A DNA stretch of 64,000 nucleotides from Pseudonocardia endophytica (GCF_004339565.1 NZ_SMFZ01000002.1:3100001-3164000); one strand, 5' to 3'; positions 47,045-55,397 are shown, counted from the stretch's first letter. The notes: generated from the letters alone by a model not told the origin. Made by a program: numbers and translations.

Positions 47045-47863
47045 ATGAGCGGGGCGCCGGATCTGGTCGTGGTCGGACCGCCGGGGTCGGGCAAGTCGAC
47101 GATCGGGAAGCTGTTGGCGCGCAAGCTCGGCGTCGCGTTCGCCGACACCGACGCACTGATCGAGGACCGGATCGGTCGCACGATCTCGGACATGTTCACG
47201 ACCGACGGCGAGGACGCGTTCCGGCTGCTCGAACGCGAGGTGATCGCCGAGGCGCTGGACGCGGGGCACGGTGTGCTCGCGCTCGGCGGCGGCGCAGTGC
47301 TGGCCGACGCGACGCGTGCGCTGCTGCGGGAGCACCGGGTCGTCGCTCTCGACGTCGACCTCACCGACGGGATGCGGCGCACCGGTATGTCCACCGCCCG
47401 CCCGCTGCTGGCCGGGGTGAACCCGCGGGCGACGTTCCGGTCGCTGCTGGCCGCGCGCGCACCGCTCTACCGGGAGGTCGCCACGGTGCGGGTGGACACG
47501 TCGCGGCGGAGCCCGAACCAGGTGGTCGCGCTCGTCCTGACCGAGCTGGGGGAGACGCCCCTGGACGTGGCGCCTGCCCGGCACGACGCGGAGGACCCCC
47601 ACGACCGCCCGACGCCGCGGGAGAGCGCGCCTCTCCCGACGCCGGGCTTCGGTGAGCGGCGGGTGACGGACGGGCCGCTGTCCGACGGGCCAATGTCCGA
47701 CGGGCCGCCGCCGGCAGGGGGCGAGCCGCGGGGCGAGGACGAGCTGCGGAGCGGGGGCGCGCCGCCGCGGGCCGAGCGCGAGCCGCGGGCAGGGATCGAA
47801 CCGCGGATCGACAGCGAAGCGGGGCCCGGGAGTACGGCCCGGGCCGGGGAGGACGGGCGATGA
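47045..47863 (+). CDS. aroK: Shikimate kinase with C-terminal extension
   Basis: Phosphorylates shikimate with ATP. Residues 1-170 are a complete shikimate kinase: P-loop VVGPPGSGKSTIGKLLA, the shikimate-binding DTDALIEDRIGRTISDMF and GEDAFRLLEREV, ALGGGAVL, and the lid region RPLLAGVNPRATFRSLLAARAPLY. The usual enzyme stops there; this one continues ~100 residues of Pro/Gly/Arg/Glu-rich sequence (TDGPLSDGPMSDGPPPAGGE...) with no fold. The ATG overlaps no upstream gene, but the stop overlaps the aroB ATG by 4 bp. Confidence 0.93.
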   Translation: MSGAPDLVVVGPPGSGKSTIGKLLARKLGVAFADTDALIEDRIGRTISDMFTTDGEDAFRLLEREVIAEALDAGHGVLALGGGAVLADATRALLREHRVVALDVDLTDGMRRTGMSTARPLLAGVNPRATFRSLLAARAPLYREVATVRVDTSRRSPNQVVALVLTELGETPLDVAPARHDAEDPHDRPTPRESAPLPTPGFGERRVTDGPLSDGPMSDGPPPAGGEPRGEDELRSGGAPPRAEREPRAGIEPRIDSEAGPGSTARAGEDGR

Positions 47864-48978
47864 CCGGGGTCGGCGCCGACGAGATCGTCGGCAGGGCGGC
47901 GGACGAGGTCACGGTCGAGGTCGCGGCCGAGCGCCCGTACCCGGTCCGGATCGGGCCGGGGGTCGCGTCGCGGCTGCCCGCGACGGTGAAGGACCTCGGT
48001 GCCCGGACCGTGCTGGTCCTGCACCCGCCGACGCTCGCCGGCCCGGCCGCCGCCGCGGCGCGGCACCTGGACGCCGCCGGCGTGCGGGCCCTCCTCCACG
48101 AGGTGCCGGACGCGGAGGACGGCAAGTCGCTGGACAGCCTGGCGGCCTGCTGGCAGGCGTGTGCCGACGCCGGGCTCACCCGCTCCGACGTCGTCGTCGG
48201 GTTCGGCGGGGGAGCGGTCACCGACCTGGCGGGGTTCGTCGCGGCGTCCTGGATGCGCGGCGTACCGGTGGTGCACGTCCCGACCACGCTGCTGGCCATG
48301 GTGGACGCCGCGGTCGGTGGCAAGACCGGGATCAACACCGCCGCGGGCAAGAACCTGGTCGGTGCGTTCCACGAGCCCTCGGCCGTGCTCGTGGACCTGG
48401 ACACGTTGCGCACGCTGCCGCGGTCCGAGCTCGTCGCGGGGTCGGCGGAGATCCTCAAGACCGGCTTCATCGCCGACCCGCGGATCCTGGAGCTCGTCGA
48501 GGCCGACCCGGACGGAGCCCTGGAGCCCGGTGGCGCGGTGCTGGCCGAGCTCGTCGAGCGCTCGATCCGGGTGAAGGCCGAGGTGGTCGGCGCCGACCTG
48601 CGCGAGTCGCACCTGCGCGAGATCCTGAACTACGGCCACACGCTGGGGCACGCCGTCGAGCGCCGCGAGGGCTACCGGTGGCGGCACGGGAACGCGGTCA
48701 GCGTCGGACTGGTGTTCGCCGCGGAGCTGGCGCGGGTCGCCGGGCGCCTGGACGACGCCACCGCGGACCGGCACCGGACGGTGCTCGAGAGCGTCGGCCT
48801 CCCGGTCTCCTACGAGCCCGGCGTGCTACCCGAGCTGGTGACGACCATGCAGGGGGACAAGAAGTCCCGCGTCGGGATGCTGCGGTTCGTCGTCCTCGAC
48901 GGGCTGGCGAACCCCGGTCGCCTCGAGGGTCCGGAGCCGGAGCTGCTGGAGCGGGCCTACGCGGCGCTGACCGGCTAG
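47860..48978 (+). CDS. aroB: 3-dehydroquinate synthase
   Basis: Second enzyme of the shikimate pathway (DAHP to 3-dehydroquinate, NAD and metal dependent). The 372 residues show VVVGFGGGAVTDLAGFVAASW, VHVPTTLLAMVDAAVGGKTG, AGKNLVGAFHEP, and the metal ligands in GSAEILKTGFIAD (Glu), LNYGHTLGHAVE (His) and WRHGNAVSVGL (His). The first ~20 residues before VEVAAERPYPVRIG are extra. It is coupled to aroK. Its TAG stop lies in the terminal CTAG of the palindromic element that follows. Confidence 0.96.
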   Translation: MTGVGADEIVGRAADEVTVEVAAERPYPVRIGPGVASRLPATVKDLGARTVLVLHPPTLAGPAAAAARHLDAAGVRALLHEVPDAEDGKSLDSLAACWQACADAGLTRSDVVVGFGGGAVTDLAGFVAASWMRGVPVVHVPTTLLAMVDAAVGGKTGINTAAGKNLVGAFHEPSAVLVDLDTLRTLPRSELVAGSAEILKTGFIADPRILELVEADPDGALEPGGAVLAELVERSIRVKAEVVGADLRESHLREILNYGHTLGHAVERREGYRWRHGNAVSVGLVFAAELARVAGRLDDATADRHRTVLESVGLPVSYEPGVLPELVTTMQGDKKSRVGMLRFVVLDGLANPGRLEGPEPELLERAYAALTG

Positions 48979-49141
48979 TGCCGCATCGCGAAACGTTCGG
49001 CACCGATCTCGGAGGCCCAGGCGCGCGCAGGCGGCGTTGCCGCCCTTGCGAAGACGCCCGGTATGAGCTGCGGGCGGCGCCTTGCCTGCGAACGCCTGGA
49101 TCCGCCGATTCCGGCACCAACGTTGCGCGACACGGCACTAG
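48975..49141. repeat. 167-bp imperfect palindromic element (MITE/REP-like)
   Basis: The element starts CTAGTGCCG and ends CGGCACTAG. Outer arms match as CTAGTGCCG-nn-TCGCG-n-AACGTT, and inner arms as CAGGCG-nn-CGCAGGC and GCCGCCC, around a loop near 49042-49070. The CTAG ends provide the TAG stop of aroB on one side and of the convergent TOPRIM gene on the other. No open frame lies inside. It may be a miniature transposable element or a two-way terminator. Confidence 0.7.
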
Positions 49142-49722
49142 AGACCCACGTGGTCCAGGGCGTCGGCCAGCGGGCCCGGCACCCCGTCGAGCGGGAGCGC
49201 GGCGGCCAGCAGTGGGGCATAGCGCTCCTTGCGACCGGCCTTGCTGCCCAGGAAGCGGCGCAGCTGCGAGCGCAGGTCGCCGTGACGGTGCGCGGGTTGG
49301 TTCTGCAGTCGCCGCAGCGAGTCCCGCTCACCTTCCGCGTCGACGATCGCGAGCACGGCGTCCGTGCCGAGCGCGCGGATCAGCTCGTCCTCCAGGTCCT
49401 CGTCGCAGACGAAGATCCCCGCCTCGACGCCCACGCGGGACACGGCACGGGCCACGAACGCCTCGGCGCCGCGGTCGCAGAGCACCGCCACCCGGTCCGC
49501 GGGCCCGGCGCGACGCAGCTCGCGCGCGACGTTCGTGTACCCGGACATCACGACGAGTGCGACACCGCCGGAGGCGATGCCTCCGTACGGGGCTCCGCCG
49601 AGCGCGTCGCCGCCGGACCGGGCACCGCCCGGCGAGCCGCGCCGCCCCGCCAGCTCCACCAGCGCGGCGCGGTCGCTCTCGCCCTCGACGAGGACGAGGG
49701 CGCCTGCGAGGGCGGGCGTCAC
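49138..49722 (-). CDS. Stand-alone TOPRIM-domain protein (OLD-nuclease-like)
   Basis: The 194-residue protein has a TOPRIM-like core: GALVLVEGESDRAALVELA (conserved Glu), a Gly/Ala-rich insertion, VVMSGYTNVARELRR, VAVLCDRGAEA and IVDAEGERDSLRR. It resembles the C-terminal TOPRIM region of OLD-family nucleases without the ATPase. The classic DxD pair is not clearly present (CDRG), so nuclease activity is uncertain. GTG 49722 lies 4 bases after the stop of the MBL gene, so the two are probably co-translated. Its stop codon is inside the palindromic element. Confidence 0.65.
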   Translation of the reverse strand: MTPALAGALVLVEGESDRAALVELAGRRGSPGGARSGGDALGGAPYGGIASGGVALVVMSGYTNVARELRRAGPADRVAVLCDRGAEAFVARAVSRVGVEAGIFVCDEDLEDELIRALGTDAVLAIVDAEGERDSLRRLQNQPAHRHGDLRSQLRRFLGSKAGRKERYAPLLAAALPLDGVPGPLADALDHVGL

Positions 49723-49726
49723 CCGG

Positions 49727-50443
49727 TCAGCGGCCGAACGCGGCCTTGAACTGCTCGGCCGACCCGGCGCGGAACACCATGTTCGTCCGCCGCACGTCGT
49801 CCAGCGGCGCGCTCGGGGCGTCCGAGTACCGGTGTCCGGGGTAGACGGTCGGGTTGCCCGGAAGCGACGCGAGCTGCTGCAGGCTGTGGTAGATCGCCTC
49901 GACGTCGCCGCCCGGGAAGTCGGTCCGCCCGCAGCCCTGCAGGAACAGCGTGTCGCCCGCGACCAGCATCGGCCCGTCCGGCCCGTCGAACAGGAAGCAC
50001 TGGCTTCCCGGCGTGTGGCCGGGCGTGTGCAGCAGCCGGATCCGCAGCGCGCCGACCTCGACGACGTCGTCGTGGTCGTGCGGTGTCAGGTCGGTCGCGG
50101 ACAGGCCGGTCACCCGCGTCACCCAGTCCGACTCGTCGCGCTGGACGTGCACCGGCACCGGGTTCTTGCCGAGCAGCTCGGCGAGCCCGACCAGGTCGAA
50201 GCCCATCATCGATCCGCCGACGTGGTCCGGGTGGTGGTGGGTGGCGAGCACTCCGGTGAGCCGCATGCCGTCGGCGTCCAGGGCGGCCAGCAGTTCGTCC
50301 GGCGAGTACGCCGGGTCCACGACGACGGCCTCGCCGGACTCCCGGTCCCCGATCAGGTACGAGAAGTTGACCATCTGCGTGGCCACCTGGTCACCCACGG
50401 CGTAGTCCCGGCCGGACAGGAGCTGGCGGAAGTACAGACTCAT
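49727..50443 (-). CDS. MBL-fold hydrolase, glyoxalase II-like
   Basis: A 238-residue metallo-beta-lactamase-fold enzyme. Metal-binding motifs are THHHPDHVGG, LLHTPGHTPGSQCF, VAGDTLFLQGCGRTDFPGGD and VYPGHRYSD. The GRTDFPGGD segment is typical of hydroxyacylglutathione hydrolase-like or persulfide dioxygenase-like members; actinobacteria lack glutathione, so a mycothiol thioester substrate is possible (inference). ATG 50443 is preceded by TAGGCT 8 bases upstream on the minus strand. It forms an operon with the TOPRIM gene. Confidence 0.87.
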   Translation of the reverse strand: MSLYFRQLLSGRDYAVGDQVATQMVNFSYLIGDRESGEAVVVDPAYSPDELLAALDADGMRLTGVLATHHHPDHVGGSMMGFDLVGLAELLGKNPVPVHVQRDESDWVTRVTGLSATDLTPHDHDDVVEVGALRIRLLHTPGHTPGSQCFLFDGPDGPMLVAGDTLFLQGCGRTDFPGGDVEAIYHSLQQLASLPGNPTVYPGHRYSDAPSAPLDDVRRTNMVFRAGSAEQFKAAFGR

Positions 50444-50451
50444 GACCGCGC

Positions 50452-50457
50452 AGCCTA
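50452..50457 (-). promoter_or_regulatory. Leaderless -10 element for the MBL-TOPRIM operon
   Basis: TAGGCT on the minus strand ends 8 bases before ATG 50443. Confidence 0.45.
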
Positions 50458-50541
50458 GGCGTGGCGCCGGGCCCGGCTGGTGTGGGCCGACACCGGTCGA
50501 CGCGCCCGGGGCACGCCGGGACGCCGGTCCACGCACCCCGT

Positions 50542-50610
50542 CTCGGCGTGTCGCACCCGACGCGACCGGTGCGACACGCCGAGGAGAGGTGCGGCACGCC
50601 GAGGAGAGGT
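50542..50610. repeat. 16-bp perfect hairpin with tandem 20-bp copies
   Basis: 50542-50557 pairs perfectly with 50568-50583 around a 10-base loop. The right arm lies within two tandem 20-bp copies, GCGACACGCCGAGGAGAGGT at 50571-50590 and GCGGCACGCCGAGGAGAGGT at 50591-50610. The gap separates divergent genes, so it is not a normal terminator position. Confidence 0.65.
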
Positions 50611-50702
50611 GCGGGTGGGCGGCCACCCCGGAGCGGCAGGACGGACGGTGTGGCGCGGCGGGGTGCGGCATGACGGGCGACGCGGCCGCCTCGGAGCGGA
50701 CA

Positions 50703-50708
50703 TAGGCT
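50703..50708 (+). promoter_or_regulatory. Leaderless -10 element for pepP
   Basis: TAGGCT ends 6 bases before ATG 50715. Confidence 0.5.
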
Positions 50709-50714
50709 CGTCGC

Positions 50715-51806
50715 ATGCCCCCTGCGCAACGTCGTGACGCGCTCCGGTCGCTGCTGCGCGCCGACGGCCTCGACGCCCTCCTGGTCACCGACCTGGTCAA
50801 CGTCCGGTACCTGACCGGCTTCACCGGGTCGAACGCCGCGCTCGTCGTCGGCGCGGACGGACCGGACGCCGACGTGTTCGCCACCGACGGCCGCTACCGC
50901 ACCCAGGCCGCGGACGAGGTGCCGGACGTGCGCACCGTCGTCGACCGCGCCAGCGCGTCCGCGCTCGTCGGCGACACCGGCGTCGGCGGAGCGATCGGGT
51001 TCGAGTCCGACCACGTGACCGTCGATCAGCACAGCGGCCTGGAGGAGCTGGCCCGCGAGTCGGGTCGCCCGATCCTGCTCCGCCGCGCTCCCGGCCTGGT
51101 CGGGCGCCTGCGGATGGTCAAGGACGACGACGAGGTCGCGGCCCTGCGCGCGGCCTGCGAGCTCGCCGACGCTGCACTGTCCGCCCTGCTCGCCGACGGC
51201 GGCATCGCGGTCGGGCGCACCGAGCGCGACGTGGCACTCGACCTCGAGGACCGGATGCGCCGGCTCGGCGCCCATGGCCCGGCGTTCGAGACGATCCTCG
51301 CCGCGGGCCCGAACTCGGCGATCCCGCACCACCGTCCGACCGGCGCCCAGCTGCGTCGCGGCGACCTGGTCAAGCTGGACTTCGGCGCGCTCGTCGGCGG
51401 CTACCACTCGGACATGACCCGCACGTTCGTGCTCGGCCCGCCCGTCGAGTGGCAGCGCGAGCTGCACGAGCTGGTCGCCGGGTCGCAGCGGGCCGGGTGC
51501 GACGCGCTGCGGCCGGGCACCGACGTGACCGTCGTGGACGCCGCGTCGCGCGACGTCGTCGTGGCGGCCGGGCGGGGTGAGGAGTTCCTGCACGGGCTGG
51601 GGCACGGCGTCGGGCTGGAGATCCACGAGCCGCCGTGGCTGTCCGCCCGCGGGACGGGGGAGATCGCGGCCGGGCAGGTCGTGACCGTCGAACCGGGCGT
51701 CTACCTGGAGGGGCTCGGCGGTGTCCGGATCGAGGACACGCTCGTCGTGCACGACGACGGCGCGGAGCCGCTGACAGCGGCCCCGCGCGAGCTCGTCGAG
51801 CTCTGA
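50715..51806 (+). CDS. pepP: M24 family Xaa-Pro aminopeptidase
   Basis: The 363-residue protein has the creatinase-like N-terminal domain (ADGLDALLVTDLVNVRYLTGFTGSNAALVV) and the pita-bread metallopeptidase domain. The five metal ligands are seen in VKLDFGALVGGYHSDMTRTF (two Asp), HGLGHGVGLEIHEPP (His), VVTVEPGVYLEGLGG (Glu) and VRIEDTLVV (Glu). It would remove N-terminal residues preceding proline. In actinobacteria this gene usually sits just before efp; here three genes are inserted between them. A leaderless promoter precedes it. It converges with the CPBP gene. Confidence 0.93.
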   Translation: MPPAQRRDALRSLLRADGLDALLVTDLVNVRYLTGFTGSNAALVVGADGPDADVFATDGRYRTQAADEVPDVRTVVDRASASALVGDTGVGGAIGFESDHVTVDQHSGLEELARESGRPILLRRAPGLVGRLRMVKDDDEVAALRAACELADAALSALLADGGIAVGRTERDVALDLEDRMRRLGAHGPAFETILAAGPNSAIPHHRPTGAQLRRGDLVKLDFGALVGGYHSDMTRTFVLGPPVEWQRELHELVAGSQRAGCDALRPGTDVTVVDAASRDVVVAAGRGEEFLHGLGHGVGLEIHEPPWLSARGTGEIAAGQVVTVEPGVYLEGLGGVRIEDTLVVHDDGAEPLTAAPRELVEL

Positions 51807-51819
51807 CCCGGCGACGCGG

Positions 51820-52572
51820 TCAGGACAGCACGATCGCGGCCAGCGCGAACCCGAGCGCGTTGTGCACCCCGTGCGCGATCATGGGCGGGTAGATCGAGCC
51901 GGAGCGCTCGTAGAGCAGGGCGTTCAGCGCACCGAGCACGACCGCGACCGGCAGCACGACGTTGAACCCGTGTGCCATCCCGAACAGCAGGGCGCTCACG
52001 ATCACCGCGATGACGACCCCGTACCGGCGCAGCCCGCCGAACAGCACCCCGCGGAAGAACAGCTCCTCGGCGATCGGCGTCAGCACGGCGCCGAGCAGCA
52101 TCAGGCCCACCAGCTGGAGCCCACCGGCCGCCGCCGTGCCGGTCAGGTAGTCCTGCGGGTTCGAGTTGTCGCCGGTCAGCGCCATGTAGCCGAGGATCAG
52201 CCCGAACGCGAGCACCCGCGCCAGCACACCGACGCCGACGCCCGCGAGCAGCCACCGCCACGTCGTCGACCGCAGACCGACCGCGGCCGGCGACCGCACC
52301 CGCACGACCAGCGCGACGGCCACCGCCAGCAGGAACGCGATCGCTCCCGACGCCAGCACCGGCAGCGTGTTCTGCCCCTGCGGGCCGGGCAGACCGGTCA
52401 CGAAGAACGCGACCACCGAGAACACGAACCACGCGACGATCCCGATCCCGATCTCGGTCCAGCCCAGCGACGGTCTCCCGGCGGGGCCCGCGCCGGGACG
52501 CCACCGCTGCGACGCGCTCGTTCCCGACCCCTCCGCGGGAACCAGCTCCGGTCGTTCGGTCGCTTCGCTCAT
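51820..52572 (-). CDS. CPBP family intramembrane metalloprotease
   Basis: A 250-residue membrane protein with six to eight spans. The CPBP (Abi) signature is intact: TPIAEELFFRGVLFGGLRR (EEXXXR), SALLFGMAHGFN (first His) and PPMIAHGVHNALG (His-X3-N). Family members include the CAAX prenyl endopeptidase Rce1 and bacteriocin self-immunity proteins; in actinobacteria the substrate is generally unknown. ATG 52572 has a strong GGAGG 9 bases upstream. The first ~40 residues are hydrophilic. It lies downstream of the double-decker kinase gene on the same strand. Confidence 0.88.
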   Translation of the reverse strand: MSEATERPELVPAEGSGTSASQRWRPGAGPAGRPSLGWTEIGIGIVAWFVFSVVAFFVTGLPGPQGQNTLPVLASGAIAFLLAVAVALVVRVRSPAAVGLRSTTWRWLLAGVGVGVLARVLAFGLILGYMALTGDNSNPQDYLTGTAAAGGLQLVGLMLLGAVLTPIAEELFFRGVLFGGLRRYGVVIAVIVSALLFGMAHGFNVVLPVAVVLGALNALLYERSGSIYPPMIAHGVHNALGFALAAIVLS

Positions 52573-52608
52573 CGTCCTCGCCCTCCTCGACAACGTCCGA
52601 CGGTGACG

Positions 52609-54645
52609 TTAGGCGGCACCGGGGGCCGGTCGCGTCGTCGTTGCGGACGAGATCGACACGGCTCCCTCGTCCTCGCGGAGGAGGAGCCCACTGGCCGCCA
52701 CGCCCGGGCGGGGGAGCAGCGCGTGCACCCGCCAGCCGCCGTCGACCGGTCCCGCCTCCACGGTCCCGCCCAGCATCCGTGCGCGCTCGCGCATGCCCGC
52801 CGTCCCGAGCCCGGAGCCGTGCCGGTAGGCGCGGTGGCCCGACGCCGGTCCGGTGTCCGCGACCTGCACCGTCACCGCGTCCGCCCCGTGCTCGACGAGC
52901 ACCCGGGTGGCGCTGGCACCGGCGTGCCGGACGACGTTCGTCAGCGCCTCGGTGAGGATGCGCTGGGCGAACAGCTCGGGGTCACCGGCCGCCGGGCCCG
53001 GGTCGCCGCGCACCTCGCACGTCACCGGCACACCCGCCGCGCGGACCGGCGCGACGAGCTCCTCCACCCCGTCGACGGTCAGCGCGACGCCACCCGGATC
53101 GGGGGTGAGCGACTCCAGCTCCGGCAGCGCCTCCGCGATCCGGGCGCCGGAGGCGGCGATGTGCTCCCACGCCTCGCGGCGGGCCTCCGGATCGCTCGTG
53201 ATGCGGGCGGCGCCCGCCTGGACGGCGATCGCCGAGACGTGGTGCGCGACGACGTCGTGCAGCTCGCGGGCGACCTGCAGCCGCTCCTCCTCGAGCGCCT
53301 CATGACGTTCGGCCTCGTGGCGTTCGCGGCGCAGCTGCTCGGCGTGCAGGCGGTGGGCGCGGCGGCGGACGCCCGCGAACCAGAGGAACGGCACGACGAG
53401 GTAGGCCACGGCGATGCCGGCCGCGTCGGCCCCGATCTCCGCCCGCATCACGGGGACCGACAGGTATGCGCCGAGCACGGCGAGCGTCCCGACGGCCGCG
53501 ACGACGCCGGAACGCCGGGGCGGGGCTCCCACCGCGAGCGCGTAGACCAGGAACATCCACGACGTCTCGACGATGGCGTTCGATCCCCCGAACGAGCCGG
53601 TGACGATCGCGGCAACCGTCGCGACGGCGAACGCGGTGGTCGGGGCGCTGCGCCACCACGCGACGGCGAGCACCTGGACGGCCAGCGACGCGACCGCGGC
53701 CGGGGTGGACCACGGGATGTCCAGCAGCGCCATGCTGCGGTCGATGTACGGCACGCCGATCGGGCGCAGCGGCAGCGCGCCCACACCGAGGACGACGAGG
53801 CCGATCGCGGCGGACAGGCCGAGCCCGGAGCCCGTCGGGAGCCAGGCCCGCCACCCGGTCCGCGGGCCGTCGTCCGGGAGGTCCGGCGAGGCGACGGACG
53901 CGGCGGGATCCCGTTCCCGGAGCGCGGCCAGCGTGCGGCGCATCCGGGTCAGCACGTCCCGGGCGTCGCGTTCGAGCCCCGCTACCTCCTCGGCCCCGAC
54001 GTCGGTCCGGTCCCTGTCCGGCGTGGAGGTCCTGGCGACCAGCCGGCGCAGGCCGTCGAGCACACCGCTGCCGAGCTCGTCGGCGATCCGGGTCCGTTGC
54101 ACGGCCAGCACGGCCGCCGTCCGGGCGCGCTCCTCCGAACGCCTGCGGGTCTCCTCCCGGGCCCGCACCGAGCGGCTGACCAGCCCGAGCAGCGCGCCGA
54201 CCAGCGTGTAGAGACCGATCTGGAACGCGATGCTGACCCCGTAGCCGATCCCGAAGGCCACCTCCCCGGCACCCAGCCCGACGCCGGCGCCGGACACCGC
54301 GCCGACCGCGAGGACGGCGGGGGCGAGCAGGCGGCCCGCCTTGACCGGGCCGCGCACCAGCGCGAACGCGACGACGGCCCACAGCAGCGCCTGCGCGGGC
54401 CACTGCAGGGCGTACCCGACGGCGTCCGGGACGGCCAGCACGAGCAGCGCCGCCCGCGGCCGGGTGCGGCGCAGCGGGACGGCCGCGAGCGTGACCAGGG
54501 TGACCGCGATGCCGCCCGCATTCGACCCCGCCGGCAGGCCGGCCAGCAACAGCGAGGCGACCGTGTAGACGAGCAGCAGCGCGATCAGGACGAGGTCGGT
54601 GGTGCGCGGGGTCGGGCCGTCCTCGGCCGAGCGGTTCTCAGCCAT
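52609..54645 (-). CDS. Double-decker sensor histidine kinase (HisKA_3 type)
   Basis: An unusually long (678 residues) kinase of the NarX/DesK class. Layout: membrane block 1 with about five spans (17-158), a coiled segment with VQRTRIADELGSGVLDGLRRL (183-201), membrane block 2 with about five spans (273-425), the true DHp domain ERLQVARELHDVVAHHVSAI (H463), then the ATPase domain with N-box LTEALTNVVRHAG (N570), VADTGP (D597) and GSGLGTAGMRERARMLGG. The first coiled segment aligns with a DHp in which ELHD has become ELGS (no phosphoacceptor), as if two kinases were fused. The start overlaps the response regulator stop by 8 bp. Confidence 0.9.
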   Translation of the reverse strand: MAENRSAEDGPTPRTTDLVLIALLLVYTVASLLLAGLPAGSNAGGIAVTLVTLAAVPLRRTRPRAALLVLAVPDAVGYALQWPAQALLWAVVAFALVRGPVKAGRLLAPAVLAVGAVSGAGVGLGAGEVAFGIGYGVSIAFQIGLYTLVGALLGLVSRSVRAREETRRRSEERARTAAVLAVQRTRIADELGSGVLDGLRRLVARTSTPDRDRTDVGAEEVAGLERDARDVLTRMRRTLAALRERDPAASVASPDLPDDGPRTGWRAWLPTGSGLGLSAAIGLVVLGVGALPLRPIGVPYIDRSMALLDIPWSTPAAVASLAVQVLAVAWWRSAPTTAFAVATVAAIVTGSFGGSNAIVETSWMFLVYALAVGAPPRRSGVVAAVGTLAVLGAYLSVPVMRAEIGADAAGIAVAYLVVPFLWFAGVRRRAHRLHAEQLRRERHEAERHEALEEERLQVARELHDVVAHHVSAIAVQAGAARITSDPEARREAWEHIAASGARIAEALPELESLTPDPGGVALTVDGVEELVAPVRAAGVPVTCEVRGDPGPAAGDPELFAQRILTEALTNVVRHAGASATRVLVEHGADAVTVQVADTGPASGHRAYRHGSGLGTAGMRERARMLGGTVEAGPVDGGWRVHALLPRPGVAASGLLLREDEGAVSISSATTTRPAPGAA

Positions 54646-55288
54646 GGAGCAGGCCGTGCTCGTAGGCGAACACCACCAGCTGGACCCGATCCCGCAGCTC
54701 CAGCTTCGTGAGCAGGTGCGAGACGTGCGTCTTCACCGTCGTCGCACCGAGGAACAGCTTGTCGGCGATCTCGGCGTTGGACAGGCCGGCCGCGACCAGG
54801 CCGAGCACGTCGCGCTCCCGGTCGGTGAGCGCGACGCGCGGCGGCGGCGACGGCTCCGGTTCGGACGGCACGAACTGGTCGACCAGCCTGCTCGTCACCG
54901 ACGGCGCGAACAGCGAGTGGCCCGCGCGGATCGTGCGGACGGCGACCTGCAGGTCCTCCGGTGTGACGTCCTTGAGCACGAACCCGCTGGCCCCGGCCCG
55001 CAGCGCGTCGTAGACGTGCCGGTCCAGGTCGAACGTCGTGCACACGAGCACCCGCACCGGGGGATCGGTGAGCGCGGCGATACGCCGGGTGCCCTCGATG
55101 CCGTCGGTGCCGGGCATCCGCACGTCCATCAGCACGACGTCCGGTCGCAGCCGCTCCGCCTGCTCGGCACCGTCCGCGCCGTCGGCCGCCTCGCCGACGA
55201 CCTCGATGTCGTCCGCGCCGCCCAGCACGACGCGGAACCCTGCCCGGACGACGGCCTGGTCGTCGACGACGAGCACCCGCGTGACCAT
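54638..55288 (-). CDS. NarL/LuxR-type response regulator
   Basis: A 216-residue regulator encoded immediately before, and overlapping, its kinase. The receiver domain has D9/D10, phosphoacceptor D55 (VVLMDVRMPGTDGIE), VLVCTTFD and the lysine in GFVLKDVTPED. The output domain is a LuxR helix-turn-helix (LTDRERDVLGLVAAGLSNAEIADKL...TVKTHVSHLLTKLEL). GGGGGAGG lies 6 bases before ATG 55288. The order regulator-kinase is the reverse of the system at 28-30 kb. Target genes are not known; the downstream CPBP protease gene is a candidate. Confidence 0.95.
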   Translation of the reverse strand: MVTRVLVVDDQAVVRAGFRVVLGGADDIEVVGEAADGADGAEQAERLRPDVVLMDVRMPGTDGIEGTRRIAALTDPPVRVLVCTTFDLDRHVYDALRAGASGFVLKDVTPEDLQVAVRTIRAGHSLFAPSVTSRLVDQFVPSEPEPSPPPRVALTDRERDVLGLVAAGLSNAEIADKLFLGATTVKTHVSHLLTKLELRDRVQLVVFAYEHGLLHG

Positions 55289-55391
55289 TCGTGCCTCCCC
55301 CTCGCCCCGCCGCGGACATCCTGGCAGGCCGGGAGGGCGGGCGGGGATCGTGGACACACCGGGGCACCGGCGTCGCGGCACGGCGCAGCGG

Positions 55392-55397
55392 TATCCT
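55392..55397 (+). promoter_or_regulatory. Candidate -10 element for efp-nusB
   Basis: TATCCT, about 108 bases before the efp GTG; the transcript would start near 55404 with a ~100-base leader. Confidence 0.4.

Noticed and set aside
49021..49072. A possible structured RNA gene in the centre of the 167-bp palindrome.
   Set aside because: The pairing is explained by the palindrome itself; no tRNA or known RNA features are visible.
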